Source of the DNA: Aotearoamyces nothofagi
Lineage: Eukaryota; Ascomycota; Leotiomycetes; Leotiales; Tympanidaceae
Direction of reading: 5' to 3'
Assembly (NCBI GenBank): GCA_015345905.1
Contig: JADDTR010000001.1
Coordinates: 1,054,001 to 1,118,000, forward strand
Length of the DNA: 64,000 nt
The position numbers and the translations under genes are program-made. The notes beneath the pieces were generated by a model. The model did no database searches and had not been told where the DNA came from. It saw only the letters and a list, made by a program, of their open reading frames with translations. Shown in pieces: positions 47,365-58,449 of this stretch; position 1 is the stretch's first letter; every line of letters starts with the position of its first letter.

Positions 47365-47670
47365 ATGCATACCTATCCACTCGGCCTCTATGCCTGCGCT
47401 TGCAACGAGCCTATCCCCTCCAGAACCAACTGCACTCCTAAAAACCTACGTATTCGACGTATTCAGTCGATGGAGCTCTACACAGGGCCGCTCACGCTCT
47501 GCTCGTATCCAGGCACTCTAGAAGACACAGCCGAGATCCAAGGGTCAAAAAGAGCATTTCCGCTGTGGTGGGGCCGACCTAGAAGTCAGTGTAAGCAAAT
47601 AGACCGCGAGATCAGGGAGGCGAGTTGGGATTGTGCTGGTTGCAGAAGTGACGATGTAGATAGAGATTAA
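47365..47670 (+). CDS. Possible small Cys-containing protein
   Basis: A 101-codon ORF starts at ATG in the context GGCACAATG, downstream of CT-rich, fungal-leader-like DNA (47270-47330). The product has eight Cys, including ACAC near the N-terminus and CAGC near the C-terminus, and ends Asp-Arg-Asp. No signal peptide, membrane segment or known motif is seen. It may be a real lineage-specific gene or a chance ORF. Confidence 0.3.
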   Translation: MHTYPLGLYACACNEPIPSRTNCTPKNLRIRRIQSMELYTGPLTLCSYPGTLEDTAEIQGSKRAFPLWWGRPRSQCKQIDREIREASWDCAGCRSDDVDRD

Positions 47671-48271
47671 TTATAAGCAGAGCTGGGTCGTCGAGCGCAG
47701 TTGTGAGATGGCACCGTGTCGAGGCAGCTACTCTGGGGGGTTGAAGTCGTTAGGTCTTTGAAGGGGTACTTGGTGCCTGGTCTGCCTAGTATTGTCTGTG
47801 CAACACGAAGTTTTCAAAGCCACTGCCTCATCAGTCTTCAATCTACATCATACTTTTTTCCTTTTCCTTGTCCTCTATCTGTGAGATTACCCGGCACTTT
47901 CAAGTTATCAACTAATCCATACCACAAACAGCTCCAACGACATCGAGTATACACTTGTTTAGCAGAATGCAATAAGATACCTAACGCCCTATAGCTACTA
48001 GACAGCGCAGATATGCATTCCACACCACATCCGCAATTTCTATCTGAAAGAAAGCGCATCCTCAGGCTCAGGAATCCTCAACAGCCAGCATTCACCTACC
48101 ATACAGGCCCTCAATAGGTACGAACACTATCGGAAAGAAAAGTCTATGAGAAAGCTATGCGCTTTTCTTCTCTCTCCAGAAGTCCGTCGACGTTATAAGT
48201 AGTGGCATAGAAACCGCCGTTCTGCAATGCGCTCTTAAGAGTAAGGCGATAACAAGAGATAGATATCATGG

Positions 48272-48345
48272 AAGCGACGACGGATCCAAACTCGACGACA
48301 AGGCATGCAAGCGACGACAAAATCTAAACTCGACGACAAGATATC
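48272..48345. repeat. 37-bp tandem duplication
   Basis: Two adjacent copies share AAGCGACGAC, AAACTCGACGACAAG and differ at a few bases. They lie in non-coding DNA. Confidence 0.75.
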
Positions 48346-49019
48346 TAAAACGCAAGCCCGGCTCGGCCGCTCTTCATATTACATTACTCATCCGCCCCGC
48401 CGCATATACTTCCCCAAATCCCTAATATTCCCCTCTCTCTCAAACATAGTCGTCTGATGAGCAAATACGGCACTCTCCTTCACTCTTATATACTGTCCTG
48501 TTCAAGCAGTCTCGATTACAAATACTAGGCTAGCAGGCATCTTCCTCGTCATTCACTCTGCAGCTGTCTAATAAATGGTAAATTCCTCACCATGCCCTCA
48601 ACCGGGTCGATGTGTTGAATAGAGAAGTCAAGTCTGCAGATGGGTAGAGGTAGGCTAGTACTGCCTATCTACTACATCTCTTGCCGTCATCTAGATTTCA
48701 TTGGATGATTTGGATCTGCTATCTAAGACTTCTAAGTCATGTCTTTTCAATTCCACTCTAACCCCAGACCTGTTTTTAGATGATATTTAATCTCAATGCA
48801 AATAGGCTAGCAATTGCTTTAGACACGGTTATAGACGAGTCAAGTTTTATATTGGTATTAAAGAAGTTAAAATATGGGATATAGTGCTTCCAGTTCGCTT
48901 TATTGCCCGGTCTAGTCAACTTCTGTGCAAATAATCCGTTGCACCTATACAGCCTCTAGTTTATTCCAAAGTCAACGCTAAACAATCATGTATCGACATG
49001 GCTCTTCGTCCACAATGTA

Positions 49020-50951
49020 CTATGCCTTCTCTTTCTTGTTCTCGCTAGTCTCACCGGAAGTCCATGGCTGCTCCTTATCCTCCTCTAGAAACATTGTCGG
49101 ATCGTCTTCTGGTGGTATATTTTTCTCTAATACAGTAGGATCTTGCGAGATGTCACTCTTATCCGACACCGTACTCTCTACTGACGCGTTGCCGTTTCCT
49201 GCGCGCAGGCGCGCCATGAACTCTGCAGCTTCAGCCGCATACTTGCAGCGAGAGCGAATAGCGGGTCCGTATTTATAGAATAAGAAGGGGAACGGAACGC
49301 ACATCAGCGCTAAGAAGGCCGGGACGCTGGATGCCCAATGTATACCTAGTTTGTGGTACATCTGTACTGTAAATAGAGGGAATGCGGCACCGAAGAGCGA
49401 TCGCAGAACACTGTTGGCGGCCAGTACTGATGCTGCATAGATTGTGTACGAGTCGATCAGGTAATTCATAATACTCAAGAAGACTAAGACCATTCCGAAC
49501 CCGAACGGAGCAGTGCCGATAATGCAAACTGACCAATGAATAGAGGGGCTGTTCGTCCATGCAAACCAGAAGAGGCCTAAGGGTAAGAAGATACTGCCAA
49601 AGATCGCAGGAGGCAGACGGGCCTCTGGTGGTGCTATTCCTCCAGGGGCTTTGGCTGCAGCTCTCATATAACGCTTGTTGTCCGGGATTGTCACGATGAC
49701 TGCAATGGTCATACCAACAGCAACTCCAATGAATGCGAGACCTCCAACTCCTTCCGACCAGCCTCTTCCCTCCTCGAACACGATTGGGAATGCTCCGAAG
49801 CATAGGTAAAGAGTTCCGTACACGATTGCCATGTAGATAGACAACAAGAGGACAATGGGCTCTTTGATAAGCAATACCCATGGTCTGGAAAGAGCGGTGC
49901 TGAACTCTGATTTGACCGATTTGGAACCAACCTTTGACACGTAAGCCTTGCCAGTCATCTGGCTCAATTTCTGGGCACGTCTTCGAAGAATGACCGGAGA
50001 GTATGTCTCGGGAATAGTGAAAGTCCCAATGATCCAGAGGGTTCCAGTAAAAATCGCCATGACGCCTTCAACCCATCGCCATCCAACTGTCTCTCCAACA
50101 AAACCGCCGACGATGGGACCGATTGTTGGACCCAAGAAAGGGGCCACAGCAAAGATGCTCATAGCTAGACCTCTTTGGTTTGCAGTGAACATGTCTGCAA
50201 TAACACCACCAGCGTTTGTTAGAGGTGAAGATCCGAAGGCACCGGCGAAAAACCGGAGGACCAAGAGTGTTCCGATGTTCTTGCTTCCAGCTGCTCCAGC
50301 ATTAAAGGCAGTGAGCGCACCATAAGTGCCAATGAAAAGAATCTGACGGCCATAAAGCTCGCTGAGAGGAGCCCAAAGTAACGGGCCGATGGCGAAGCCA
50401 AGAACGAAGAGCGAAATTCCTAGTATAGCAAGCTCCTGGCTGCATTCAAATTCTTGCATGACCTGGTTAACTCCGCCTGAATATGCTGATGATACGAAAG
50501 CGACGGCTAGAGTAGAGACTGCCACCTGCATAAAGATCAGCCAGTGTTGCCAAAATGAACAGCAACATGAAGCGCCCTGAGATAAAGAGTCGAGAGCTTG
50601 TAGCCTCCCTCCCAGACAAGTCTCATAGATTCTACCTGAGGTGAAAAGATAGGTTGACTAGGTTGACTTCTGTGAATTACTTACCAGCATAGTGATCAAC
50701 CACTTCTTCCACATCGAGAATGTCATCGGGTTCCGTCGATCATGAGGCTGGATGTACTCGACAACATACGGATCGTCTTCTGTTCCCGAGCCAGCATATT
50801 TGTGATTCAGTACGTCGTCTGTAATGTGGACCTGGTCAACGACCAGAGACCAATGTGTGGCATGCTTTCTCTTTGGCCGTTGTTGGCTTTCGACATCAGG
50901 GTCCCTATTCTCCGTCGCCGTGGTCGTCGACGAGGCTGAAGACGCGGACAT
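49020..50951 (-). CDS. MFS drug/polyamine transporter (DHA1 type)
   Basis: Twelve-helix proton antiporter expected at the plasma membrane. Exons 50951-50685 and 50525-49020, separated by a 159-nt intron, give 590 residues. The cytosolic N-terminus of about 90 residues ends with [28 protein letters not shown], the pre-helix block typical of fungal DHA1 carriers. Helix motifs seen include [11 protein letters not shown] (motif A region), [37 protein letters not shown] (antiporter motif C) and [11 protein letters not shown], then [13 protein letters not shown]. The C-terminal tail is acidic. Polyamine (Tpo-like) and multidrug (Flr1-like) carriers share these marks, so substrate is open. Confidence 0.92.
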
Positions 50952-53113
50952 GGCAGCAGAACTCGGCGAAGATGGACAGTTGGAAATGGCGTCGGTTTTC
51001 GAGATGTTGTGAGCCCAGGTGCACAGTGTTATGGAGACGGCTGGCTACTGTAACCTGCGGACAAGTATCACGGTGCGCACCACCTGCATACATGTGCCTA
51101 TATAGGTGAGAAAGGGCCATCAGTACTGCTGGGTGCTAACTGCTTTGAGAGCCACCAGTCGGTGAAAAGTGGCTGGATGAGGCCGGTCCTACAGTGCTGT
51201 ATGGAACCCATGTCCCCTCCAGGGCGCCGGCGCCGGCAGATTACGGAAATAGAGGGTCGGGCCTGGGATGGGGGGTATCACAGAGAGGACGTGGCAGACC
51301 TGGCAGGCCTGGCAGGCCTGGCAAGCAGCATCACAGAGGAAATGGAGAACGGAGACAAAAGGAGATAAGTGGCACAGGGCGGCATAAGGTGGCATAAGTG
51401 GGATAATCTCAGCACAAAGCGCAGACGAGAGGCTCGGCCGCGGGGTGCAGGCTGCGCGGGAGACCAGACGGAAGCTGCCTGTGCCGAGGCTTGCTTGCCT
51501 GCTGGAACGGACGTCGGTGGCTGCCAGCCTGCCAGAGGCCCCCAGAGGCCCCCAGAGGCCCCAAGGGACCAGTGACGCATCCTGTAAGCCTGCGAGCCAA
51601 GCCTGCGAGCCCTGCAAGGCAAGCCCCGGGGGCCCTGCGAGCCCGGGGCAGCCCTGCGAGCCCGGGGCAGCCCTGTGCACTGCACTGTCGTCGGGATAGC
51701 CGAGGGGGGGATCCCCCATTGGAGGCTGTGGCTGCCTGCCCTCCAGGACAGAACATTAACAATCCCAGAATCAGCGCGAGCTCTCAGTATGTACAGCAGA
51801 TGAGGGAGGATTGCTGCCGACATAGCCGTCCAGCCGCTTTCGCCCAGTCGGCGGATTGCCAAGCATCCCAGCCGTACCAGAACACTCCTCCCACCGCCCT
51901 TTTGCACTCCCATCACCCTCCTTTTCCATTCATTACACACTGCACATCCATAGCCTCTGGCTGGGGTCATCGGCGTTTCTGGCAGACCGCCGACGCTGGA
52001 CAGGCACCCTAAGCTGCAAGTCCTTAGCGCGCCCGGGCATCGAAGGTAAAAAACAACGACCAAGGCTGATCCGACAGGGTTGATCCGGCGCGACGGAGAC
52101 AACAAGCCAGGAGCCCGACCCAAGCTTCTTTCCACGTCATGTACTGTACGTTTTTCCTCTTGCAAGCTCAGACAGACATGGCCCGCCGGAAATGCCACCC
52201 TTGGCCTCAACGCTTCTCTGGCGGATCTATACCCACTGTCCCAAGTGCTCCGGGGGCCTAGCCGTGCCCAACAGTACCGTACCTCACTCGCAGGGTCCAG
52301 AAAAGGACTGTATAAGGTACCTAGGCATGGTGCAGCTGGTGTAGCTGAGCAGGTACTGCTGTGCCCGTAGGCTGTGTCCACAGGCTATGGCTAAGGCTAT
52401 GGCTATAATGTACAGTACTTCCGTACACGACAGTGTCGTGAGTGTGGGTGTTCGTACCTGTGTGCCAACTACGCACGCATTCAATGTCTTCACAGCGGGT
52501 TCCGCACGAGTATGGCTGACACTTCCTTCGTCCATCCATTCATTGTCTGCGCATAGCCGCGCACACCCGTCCCCTCCCTGGATCGCGGAGTGTCGGTGCT
52601 TCGCGCTTTCGGCCACTACTAAACACCGATCTCCATTTATCTCCCCTCTAACTCCGTGTCGTACAGTAAATACTCCTTCGTCGCTCTCGGATCCCATTCA
52701 ACTGCTCCCTGGCCGCACTGCTGGCTCATCGTTTGGTTCTGCCGCAATTACTAACAATGCAAACGGGCCATCGCTTTGAACCGGCTGTGAATCAACTTAT
52801 GGCTCCACAATAAGCAAAACATCAATATACTTGTGACATGTACGATTTGGCCGCCTAGCTCCGGGCGTTGTGGTAAGACTATATTTCTAATACGGTAGTT
52901 ATATATATATATATATATGTAGTATTCTGCGAGTGATGACTTGCTAGCCCTCACCCAAGGTATTGAGATCCTGTATTACTTTCTCCAAAAAGGCTACCAG
53001 ACGAGAAGTGTAGAACGGCGAAACCACCACCAATCGTCTTGCTCGATTTGATGCCAGCAAATGATTGCGCAGTCTAACGTCTCGCCGCCCTTCCTCGTAT
53101 TGTGAATCGCCAT
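50952..53113. other. 2.2-kb gene-free, partly GC-rich region
   Basis: From about 51150 to 52100 the DNA is strikingly GC-rich and built from short direct repeats: GCAGGCCTG near 51300-51325, AGGCCCCC near 51536-51560 and a 19-20-bp repeat near 51635-51675. Long ORFs are open in several frames at once, up to 367 codons on the minus strand, which reflects few AT-rich stops and not a gene. A (TA)n run lies near 52899-52918. Confidence 0.55.
51635..51676. repeat. GC-rich direct repeats
   Basis: Two adjacent copies of a unit reading GAGCCCGGGGCAGCCCTGC, part of a wider low-complexity block of Gly/Ala/Pro-codon-like repeats. Confidence 0.65.
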
Positions 53114-54012
53114 CTAAAACGTGTCACTGAAGCTACCATCTATCTCGATAATCTTTTCTGCCGCCCTTTTATAACCAGGCTGCTGTTTCAACCTCTCGAC
53201 ATACTCGTAGAGCAGAGGATACTTATCTTCAGTGAAAATTGGTGATCTCCCTCGCGAAGCTATTAGAGGGAAGCTCAGCAGAATATCTGCGCCAGTCAAT
53301 TCCGGACCGCATAGCCACGAGCCACTCTCTGGAGACGTTTTGAGCTGTTCCTGCAGGAACGCGAAGTGCGATTCAAGGTTTTGGTCTAGAAAACTAGAGT
53401 GGATCTTCCCAGCTATAGTTGAGGTGATGGGCTTGATAAAAAATGGGACAGGGCTGTTCTTGATATCTATTTAAGAATCGGTTAGCCGTCTGGGCGACAC
53501 ACGCTGAAGTTTAGGAAGGACTAACTCGTTGCGACTATAGATATCAGCATCAGAGGCATCAAGCTCCCCTCACCATATTGCAAGAAATACTTGAATCGTA
53601 TCCATTCCTCTGTCTCGCCGCATACCTTGCCTTCTTGGCCATCCTTCCAGTGTTTTGGGACCAGTGTACTACCATGGCCAAAATGTTCTAGTAAGTATTC
53701 CACGATATATCCGCTCTCTGCAAGGATCAAAGGTTCTGTCGAGCCACCTGGAGTTATAGAGATGACCGGCGACTTTCCGAGCGCATGGATTTTCTTTAGC
53801 TCTGGAGGAGCAAGCTTCGTCTGCTTGTCACGGTGAAAGATCTGGAGTTCGTACTCAAGCTTTAGCTCCTCGAGAAGCCAGAGAATGCGCTGAGAACGCG
53901 ACTGGTCAAGCCTAGGATCTGTTAAAGCTGCTGAGAGATCGACAGATAGGATGTGGTTTTTTTACCAGTAAAGTACGATCTTGGGTTGGTCTACGGCAGG
54001 GATTGGGGCCAT
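53114..54012 (-). CDS. Glutathione S-transferase (Gtt1-like)
   Basis: Conjugates glutathione to electrophiles. Exons 54012-53966, 53911-53526 and 53466-53114 give 261 residues. The thioredoxin-fold N-domain opens with IVLYWLDQSRSQRILWLLEELKLEYEL, in which the SRSQR segment takes the catalytic position. The glutathione-binding HALGKSPVI and ILAESGYIVEYLLEHFG (Glu-Ser) motifs follow. The helical C-domain includes WIRFKYFLQYGEGSLMPLM and the GADILLSFPL segment with its N-capping Asp. Length and motifs fit fungal Gtt1-type enzymes. No transit peptide is seen. Confidence 0.92.
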
Positions 54013-54419
54013 CTTGATTACAGTATGATATGAATAAAGGGTAACTTGACCAGTGACTCTGATTTATTGAGAAGTCACTTCAGATTGTGTCTCTAAATGT
54101 TGAAAATAATCAATTGAGTTCCTCAGGGGATGTGACGTTCTTAAATGCCTTCCTCCTTGATTCGTCCTTGATCCCACCGAGTGCCTCGGGCCATCGGCAG
54201 ATATACCTGCATCCGTCTCGTGTCTGTGCTTGTCTCGTATCTCGTATCGCTGTGACGTGGATCGGCGGGACAATCAGCGGACTATCTGCAAAGTCATGGC
54301 GGAGCGGACCGGAAGTATTTGGAGCTAGTGCCTAGTCTTGGCATTTCAACATCGCCAAACTGAACGCCAAAGACATCCCCATATCGAACGGATACTGGCC
54401 ATTGTCATCACAGCTCATC
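54013..54419. promoter_or_regulatory. Divergent promoter, GST / complex I subunit
   Basis: A 407-nt region between divergent start codons. A CTCGTGTCTGTGCTTGTCTCG-like imperfect repeat lies near 54220-54250. No gene seen. Confidence 0.45.
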
Positions 54420-54828
54420 ATGGCGGGCCATCACTGTAAGTCAATTCCTCAAATTGATGCTCTATGAGAGGCTCTGAAGATCCATATCGCTAATCCGCCA
54501 TCGACAGCTTTCCCCGTCGACCCTGCGTTGGTCAAATACAACAGTATGCCACATGGACTCCCCCGATCCTCGAACGACACTCAGATACTAATGGCCATTT
54601 AGACATGTGGGTGAATCGACACAAGTACTTTAGATGGACAGCACGTACGGCCTGGATCAGCTTTGCCTATGCGGTTGCATTCCCGGCATTCCTCGGATAC
54701 TGGGCATACCAGACTGATGTAAGTTACGAATCCAAGCTTCAATGGATGATGTGCTGATACTTGCTGCGATACAGGGAAAGTGGAGTTTGAGAAATAAGCG
54801 GAGGGGTGACACAATTTCCGACTTCTAG
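54420..54828 (+). CDS. Complex I small accessory subunit (NDUFB4/B15-like)
   Basis: Small single-helix accessory subunit of mitochondrial NADH:ubiquinone oxidoreductase, similar to the fungal 6.6-kDa subunit. Four exons (54420-54435, 54508-54543, 54603-54718, 54775-54828), the first only 16 nt, give 73 residues; no single exon is long enough to stand out on its own. The product reads [20 protein letters not shown], then [20 protein letters not shown], a membrane helix ([14 protein letters not shown]), then [17 protein letters not shown]. The N-terminal HH...DPALVK and RWTARTAW blocks are what I know of this family. All four exons agree in phase. Confidence 0.85.
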
Positions 54829-55413
54829 ATTGGCAGCCGTTGGGCCATGCAGGATTAGGAGAGCCATGGATGTGCATATATCATGAATACCATATCAATA
54901 TTCTCTTTTCTCCAAGGATGATTTCTGACTGTGAATATTGATGTTTCTTGCCTTCAATATGAAACCAGATCGAAGAGGCGCATGAGATCATGGCTCTGCA
55001 CAGTTGGTTGCATATGCCGGTATAGGTGTCCAGGCATCCCTACAACTCAAGCCAAACAAAGTAGCATGTTCGACTGGTTGCTCTACTATGCCTGCGGTCA
55101 TGATGGCTAGTATTTAAGCAATAAGTCGATGACTTATGAAAGATATATGATTTGGGTTGGGATGGAGATGTCAGGTCGCTAGGTGTTTTATCAGGAGGTT
55201 CTCTGCTCTAAACATGGAAACATTGTTGTCTGCTTCAGATAGAAAATGCGCAATCCTTGGCTTGATTGCAACACGGGTTGCTTTGCTAAGAATAAACATT
55301 TATTGCTTGTGATATCATAGTCATTAATACCGCATAAAGACCTTAGACTCGACCAACTCCATTAGTTGTTTAACTTCCCGTCGCAATCCTTAGCTCCAGT
55401 CAAGACACACTTA
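54829..55413. other. Convergent intergenic region
   Basis: AT-rich DNA between the complex I subunit and the peroxiredoxin-like gene. No supported feature. Confidence 0.55.
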
Positions 55414-56113
55414 TTATGAAGACGACTCTAACGCGCTCAGTGCCTCCTTAAAAGAAGGTAAATCGTCCGATGACTTTGCAACGGTGACCCATTTAACAAT
55501 TCCATTTTTGTCCACGGCAAAACTGCCTGCGGTCTGCCACCTATTGCCACTCTCTGTAGGCCTATTTGTAATCTTGTCCTCCTTTGCAACCTTATAGACG
55601 CCATAAAGACTCCATGGATTCAGGACATGCCATGTATTCGAAACTCCCAATCCCCATGCTGCATACAGCTCTCGTTCGGCATCAACCACTACGGTGACAT
55701 CCCATGCACCTCCAACGGCAACAATCCAATTATCGGTTGAAGCTTGGTCGGAGTGGGAAATTGCGACGAAATTTGTTTCAGGGTGCTTTGCAGCAAGTTG
55801 TCGAAATTGAATAAATGACTTCTCAGCAACTACAATCAGGACTGTCAGCAAATACGATGTTTGGAAGAGGTAAGTAATCGTAGAACTGACAAGGACAACC
55901 ACAGTGGCGTAGGAAGGTAATCACGGCGGGCTTTCCATCACGCGGTAACTGAAGCAACGCGTGCGATGGTGCTGCGGATCCGACCGTAGGGACTGCTGCT
56001 AGCTTTGTAGTTGTTGGAGGAGGGGTCATCCAAGATGCGAGCTCTTGTCGAAGCATCAGTTTGGTATCGCGGCGATGGGTCGGAGGTTCGTCCGAGTGTT
56101 GAAGAATGTCCAT
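55414..56113 (-). CDS. AhpC/TSA-type peroxiredoxin-like protein
   Basis: Thioredoxin-fold protein of the AhpC/TSA-like group. Exons 56113-55891 and 55829-55414 give 212 residues. The core reads ITFLRHCGCPFAEKSFIQFRQLA, with Cys71-Gly-Cys73 at the position of the peroxidatic Cys; the splice junction falls just after it and restores Phe-Ala-Glu-Lys. FVAISHSD and VVVDAERELYAAWGLGVS follow, then GNRWQTAGSFAVDKNGIVKW. This set of motifs is common in fungal proteins annotated as AhpC/TSA antioxidant enzymes whose activity is mostly untested. No targeting signal is evident. Confidence 0.87.
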
Positions 56114-56515
56114 TCTGTTGAATTTGGGATTATAGAATAAATCACAGTATTCTAGAGGAAGCAATACCTTGGAATTATTACTCGAGAGGAGAAAATGCGA
56201 AAAGAGCCTTATGGTCTGCAGGTTTTGTTTATCACGAGGTGGAATCCAGCCACATCAGCGATAACAGTAGCGGGGAATATTTTAGAGCTGATTACCAAAT
56301 CGGGCCTCGTTCCAGAACTTCATACAGTATCAGTCTCCAGAAGTATTACGAGGAAGAATATCTCATTACAAGCTACGTTTCAACTCATTTGTTAGACCCT
56401 AAGAGCATAGGCTATTGTGACTGGGACAGCATACGTATTACTGTTACTTGCATTCTTCACGTAGCAGCAAAACTGTCGCAGCTAGGTTAAAGACAAAGAC
56501 CTTGTCGAACCGGCA
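56114..56515. promoter_or_regulatory. Divergent promoter, Prx-like / DML1
   Basis: A 402-nt region between divergent start codons, AT-rich, with no coding features. Confidence 0.45.
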
Positions 56516-58449
56516 ATGCACGAGATACTTACTCTCCAGCTAGGACAGCGGAGCAACTATGTGGCAACTCATTTTTGGAACGCACAGGTAAGATGTGATC
56601 TCGTGATCCTCAAGGACCTTCTGACAAGCTTAAAAGGAGTCCTATTTTACGTATTCATCTGATGAAGAGTCCCTCGTAGACCATGATATCCATTTTCGTC
56701 CTGGTATTGGTGCCGACAGTTCAGAGACATTCACTCCTAGGACCGTTATATATGATCTTAAAGGCGGTTTTGGCTCGCTGAGAAAGATTAACGCTCTGTA
56801 TGAGCTAGAGGAGGAAAGGGTACCACAAGGACTGTGGTATGTAGATGGCCCAACCTTGCAGTGTGGCTATCAGATGACAAATATAGCTAATATATTAATA
56901 GGAATGGGCAGACAGTTATTCAACGTCAGGCAGCCATTGAACAGAGCGCGTATCAACAAAGTCTAGAAGATGGCTCTGTGCCACCACAGCTAACCACAGA
57001 GTCAATAAGATATTGGTCAGACTTCAATAGGGTTTACTTCCATCCCAAATCAATTGTTCAACTCAACGAATATGAGTTGAGTTCAACGCTTATGCCGTTT
57101 GAAAATTGGAGTGCTGGGCAAGAGCTTTTTGACTCTTTGGACAAAGAACATGACCTGCTGGATCGTGATCTTCGTCCCTTTGCTGAAGAAGCAGATCAAA
57201 TGCAAGGCATTCAGATGATGGCAAGTCTCGACGATGCTTGGGGTGGATTTGCTGCTAGATACATGGACCGACTGAGAGATGAATATGGTAAGACTACGGT
57301 GTGGGTCTGGGGACTGGAAGATGGAATCAAGAACACTCCACGCGTAAGTCATTCTATGCTTCCTCAAAATACCCTATCTGTTTTCGCCCTTCTTACAATA
57401 TCTAGAGCAAGCAAGCTCTCAAGCTTTCAAACACTGCACGATCCTTCAGCGAGCTATCGCCACAAGCGTCACTCTTGATCCCCGTAACGATGCCATCAAA
57501 GGCTTTACCACCATACGTCAACATTGACCCAAAATCCCTTTGGCACGTGTCGGCACTCTTTTCGACTGCAATAGAAAGTATGACGCTACCGTCGCGGCTT
57601 AGAGTCCATAATGCGAAACGGCAGACATTAGATGAAATTGCAGGAGCGTTGAATGTCAATGGAAACCAGAAAATAGCTAAGCTCCAGATGACTATTGGGT
57701 CAAAGCCGATATCCAACGGTGATCACCGACCAGGAAAGTTGGAGGTAGGTGCCCAAAGCACAGATGCTAGGATGCCGTCACAAAACGGTCTCGAACATAA
57801 GACAGATACAGATAATAACGAAACTACGGAACTGGATATGGACTTCTCCCCAGCAGATGAGCCTCCTCAGAGTCGGGGTCGCCGAATTACCAAGAAATTC
57901 CACATATTCGGCCAAACTGAGGTGTTCCGAGGGGATAAAGACGTGCGAGATGGAGGTATTGACGACTTTGATGGCCAGGAACGAGCTCGGCGCCGGGCTG
58001 CTGGCCTTCCGATTATTCACAAGTCAGTCACATTTTCTTTCATTTTCTCCTCTTCTATCTACATTATCTACATATTATCTCGTATTCGAGTGCATGTCCC
58101 ACCTTGCTTTACAACGCTAATGGGTCTCTAATCATGTTCCTGGTGCAAATCCATGCAATTGCTTACCAAATATCAATGTAGGAGTTGGACACCCATGCCA
58201 TTCCCGCTTCTTGATAGTTTTCCCCACATCTACTCGCCTACGCTCTTGAGCCCATCATCTACATCAGTATCCGTGCGTACCTCATTATCTACGGATTCTA
58301 CAGTAGCATTGAGGGTTAAATTTTTGAAGAGTATTGTCAGCAGATCCATTGCAGTGGATGAGCGTGAGAATCTAACCAATAGTCTTGGTGAGATTGCAGA
58401 GGCATACGAGGAAGGCTGGGATAGTGGTAGTGATGAAGATGATGATTAA
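56516..58449 (+). CDS. DML1: Dml1/Misato homolog
   Basis: Mitochondrial-morphology and inheritance protein with tubulin-like segments. Five exons (56516-56587, 56637-56836, 56902-57343, 57406-58022, 58182-58449) give 532 residues; the last intron is 159 nt. The N-terminus [24 protein letters not shown] is the hallmark Misato start, close to the tubulin N-terminus. [21 protein letters not shown] and [18 protein letters not shown] follow. [37 protein letters not shown] forms the tubulin-related helix region. A GLPIIHK segment near residue 440 and an acidic C-terminal tail (DSGSDEDDD) complete it. The protein is usually about this length in fungi. Confidence 0.94.

Larger units (their letters stand above)
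46907..49019. other. 2.1-kb sparse region
   Basis: Between the D-lactate dehydrogenase stop and the MFS 3' end. It contains one candidate small gene (47365-47670) and a 37-bp tandem duplication (48272-48345). The rest is AT-rich and without supported ORFs. Confidence 0.5.

Noticed and set aside
51278-52381. 367-codon minus-strand ORF
   Set aside because: Product is low-complexity Gly/Ala/Arg/Pro, several other frames are open over the same GC-rich repeats, and no domain or fungal splice pattern is present.
53521-53730. Separate 69-codon gene in the GST region
   Set aside because: It is part of exon 2 of the three-exon GST model; the stop lies in the following intron.
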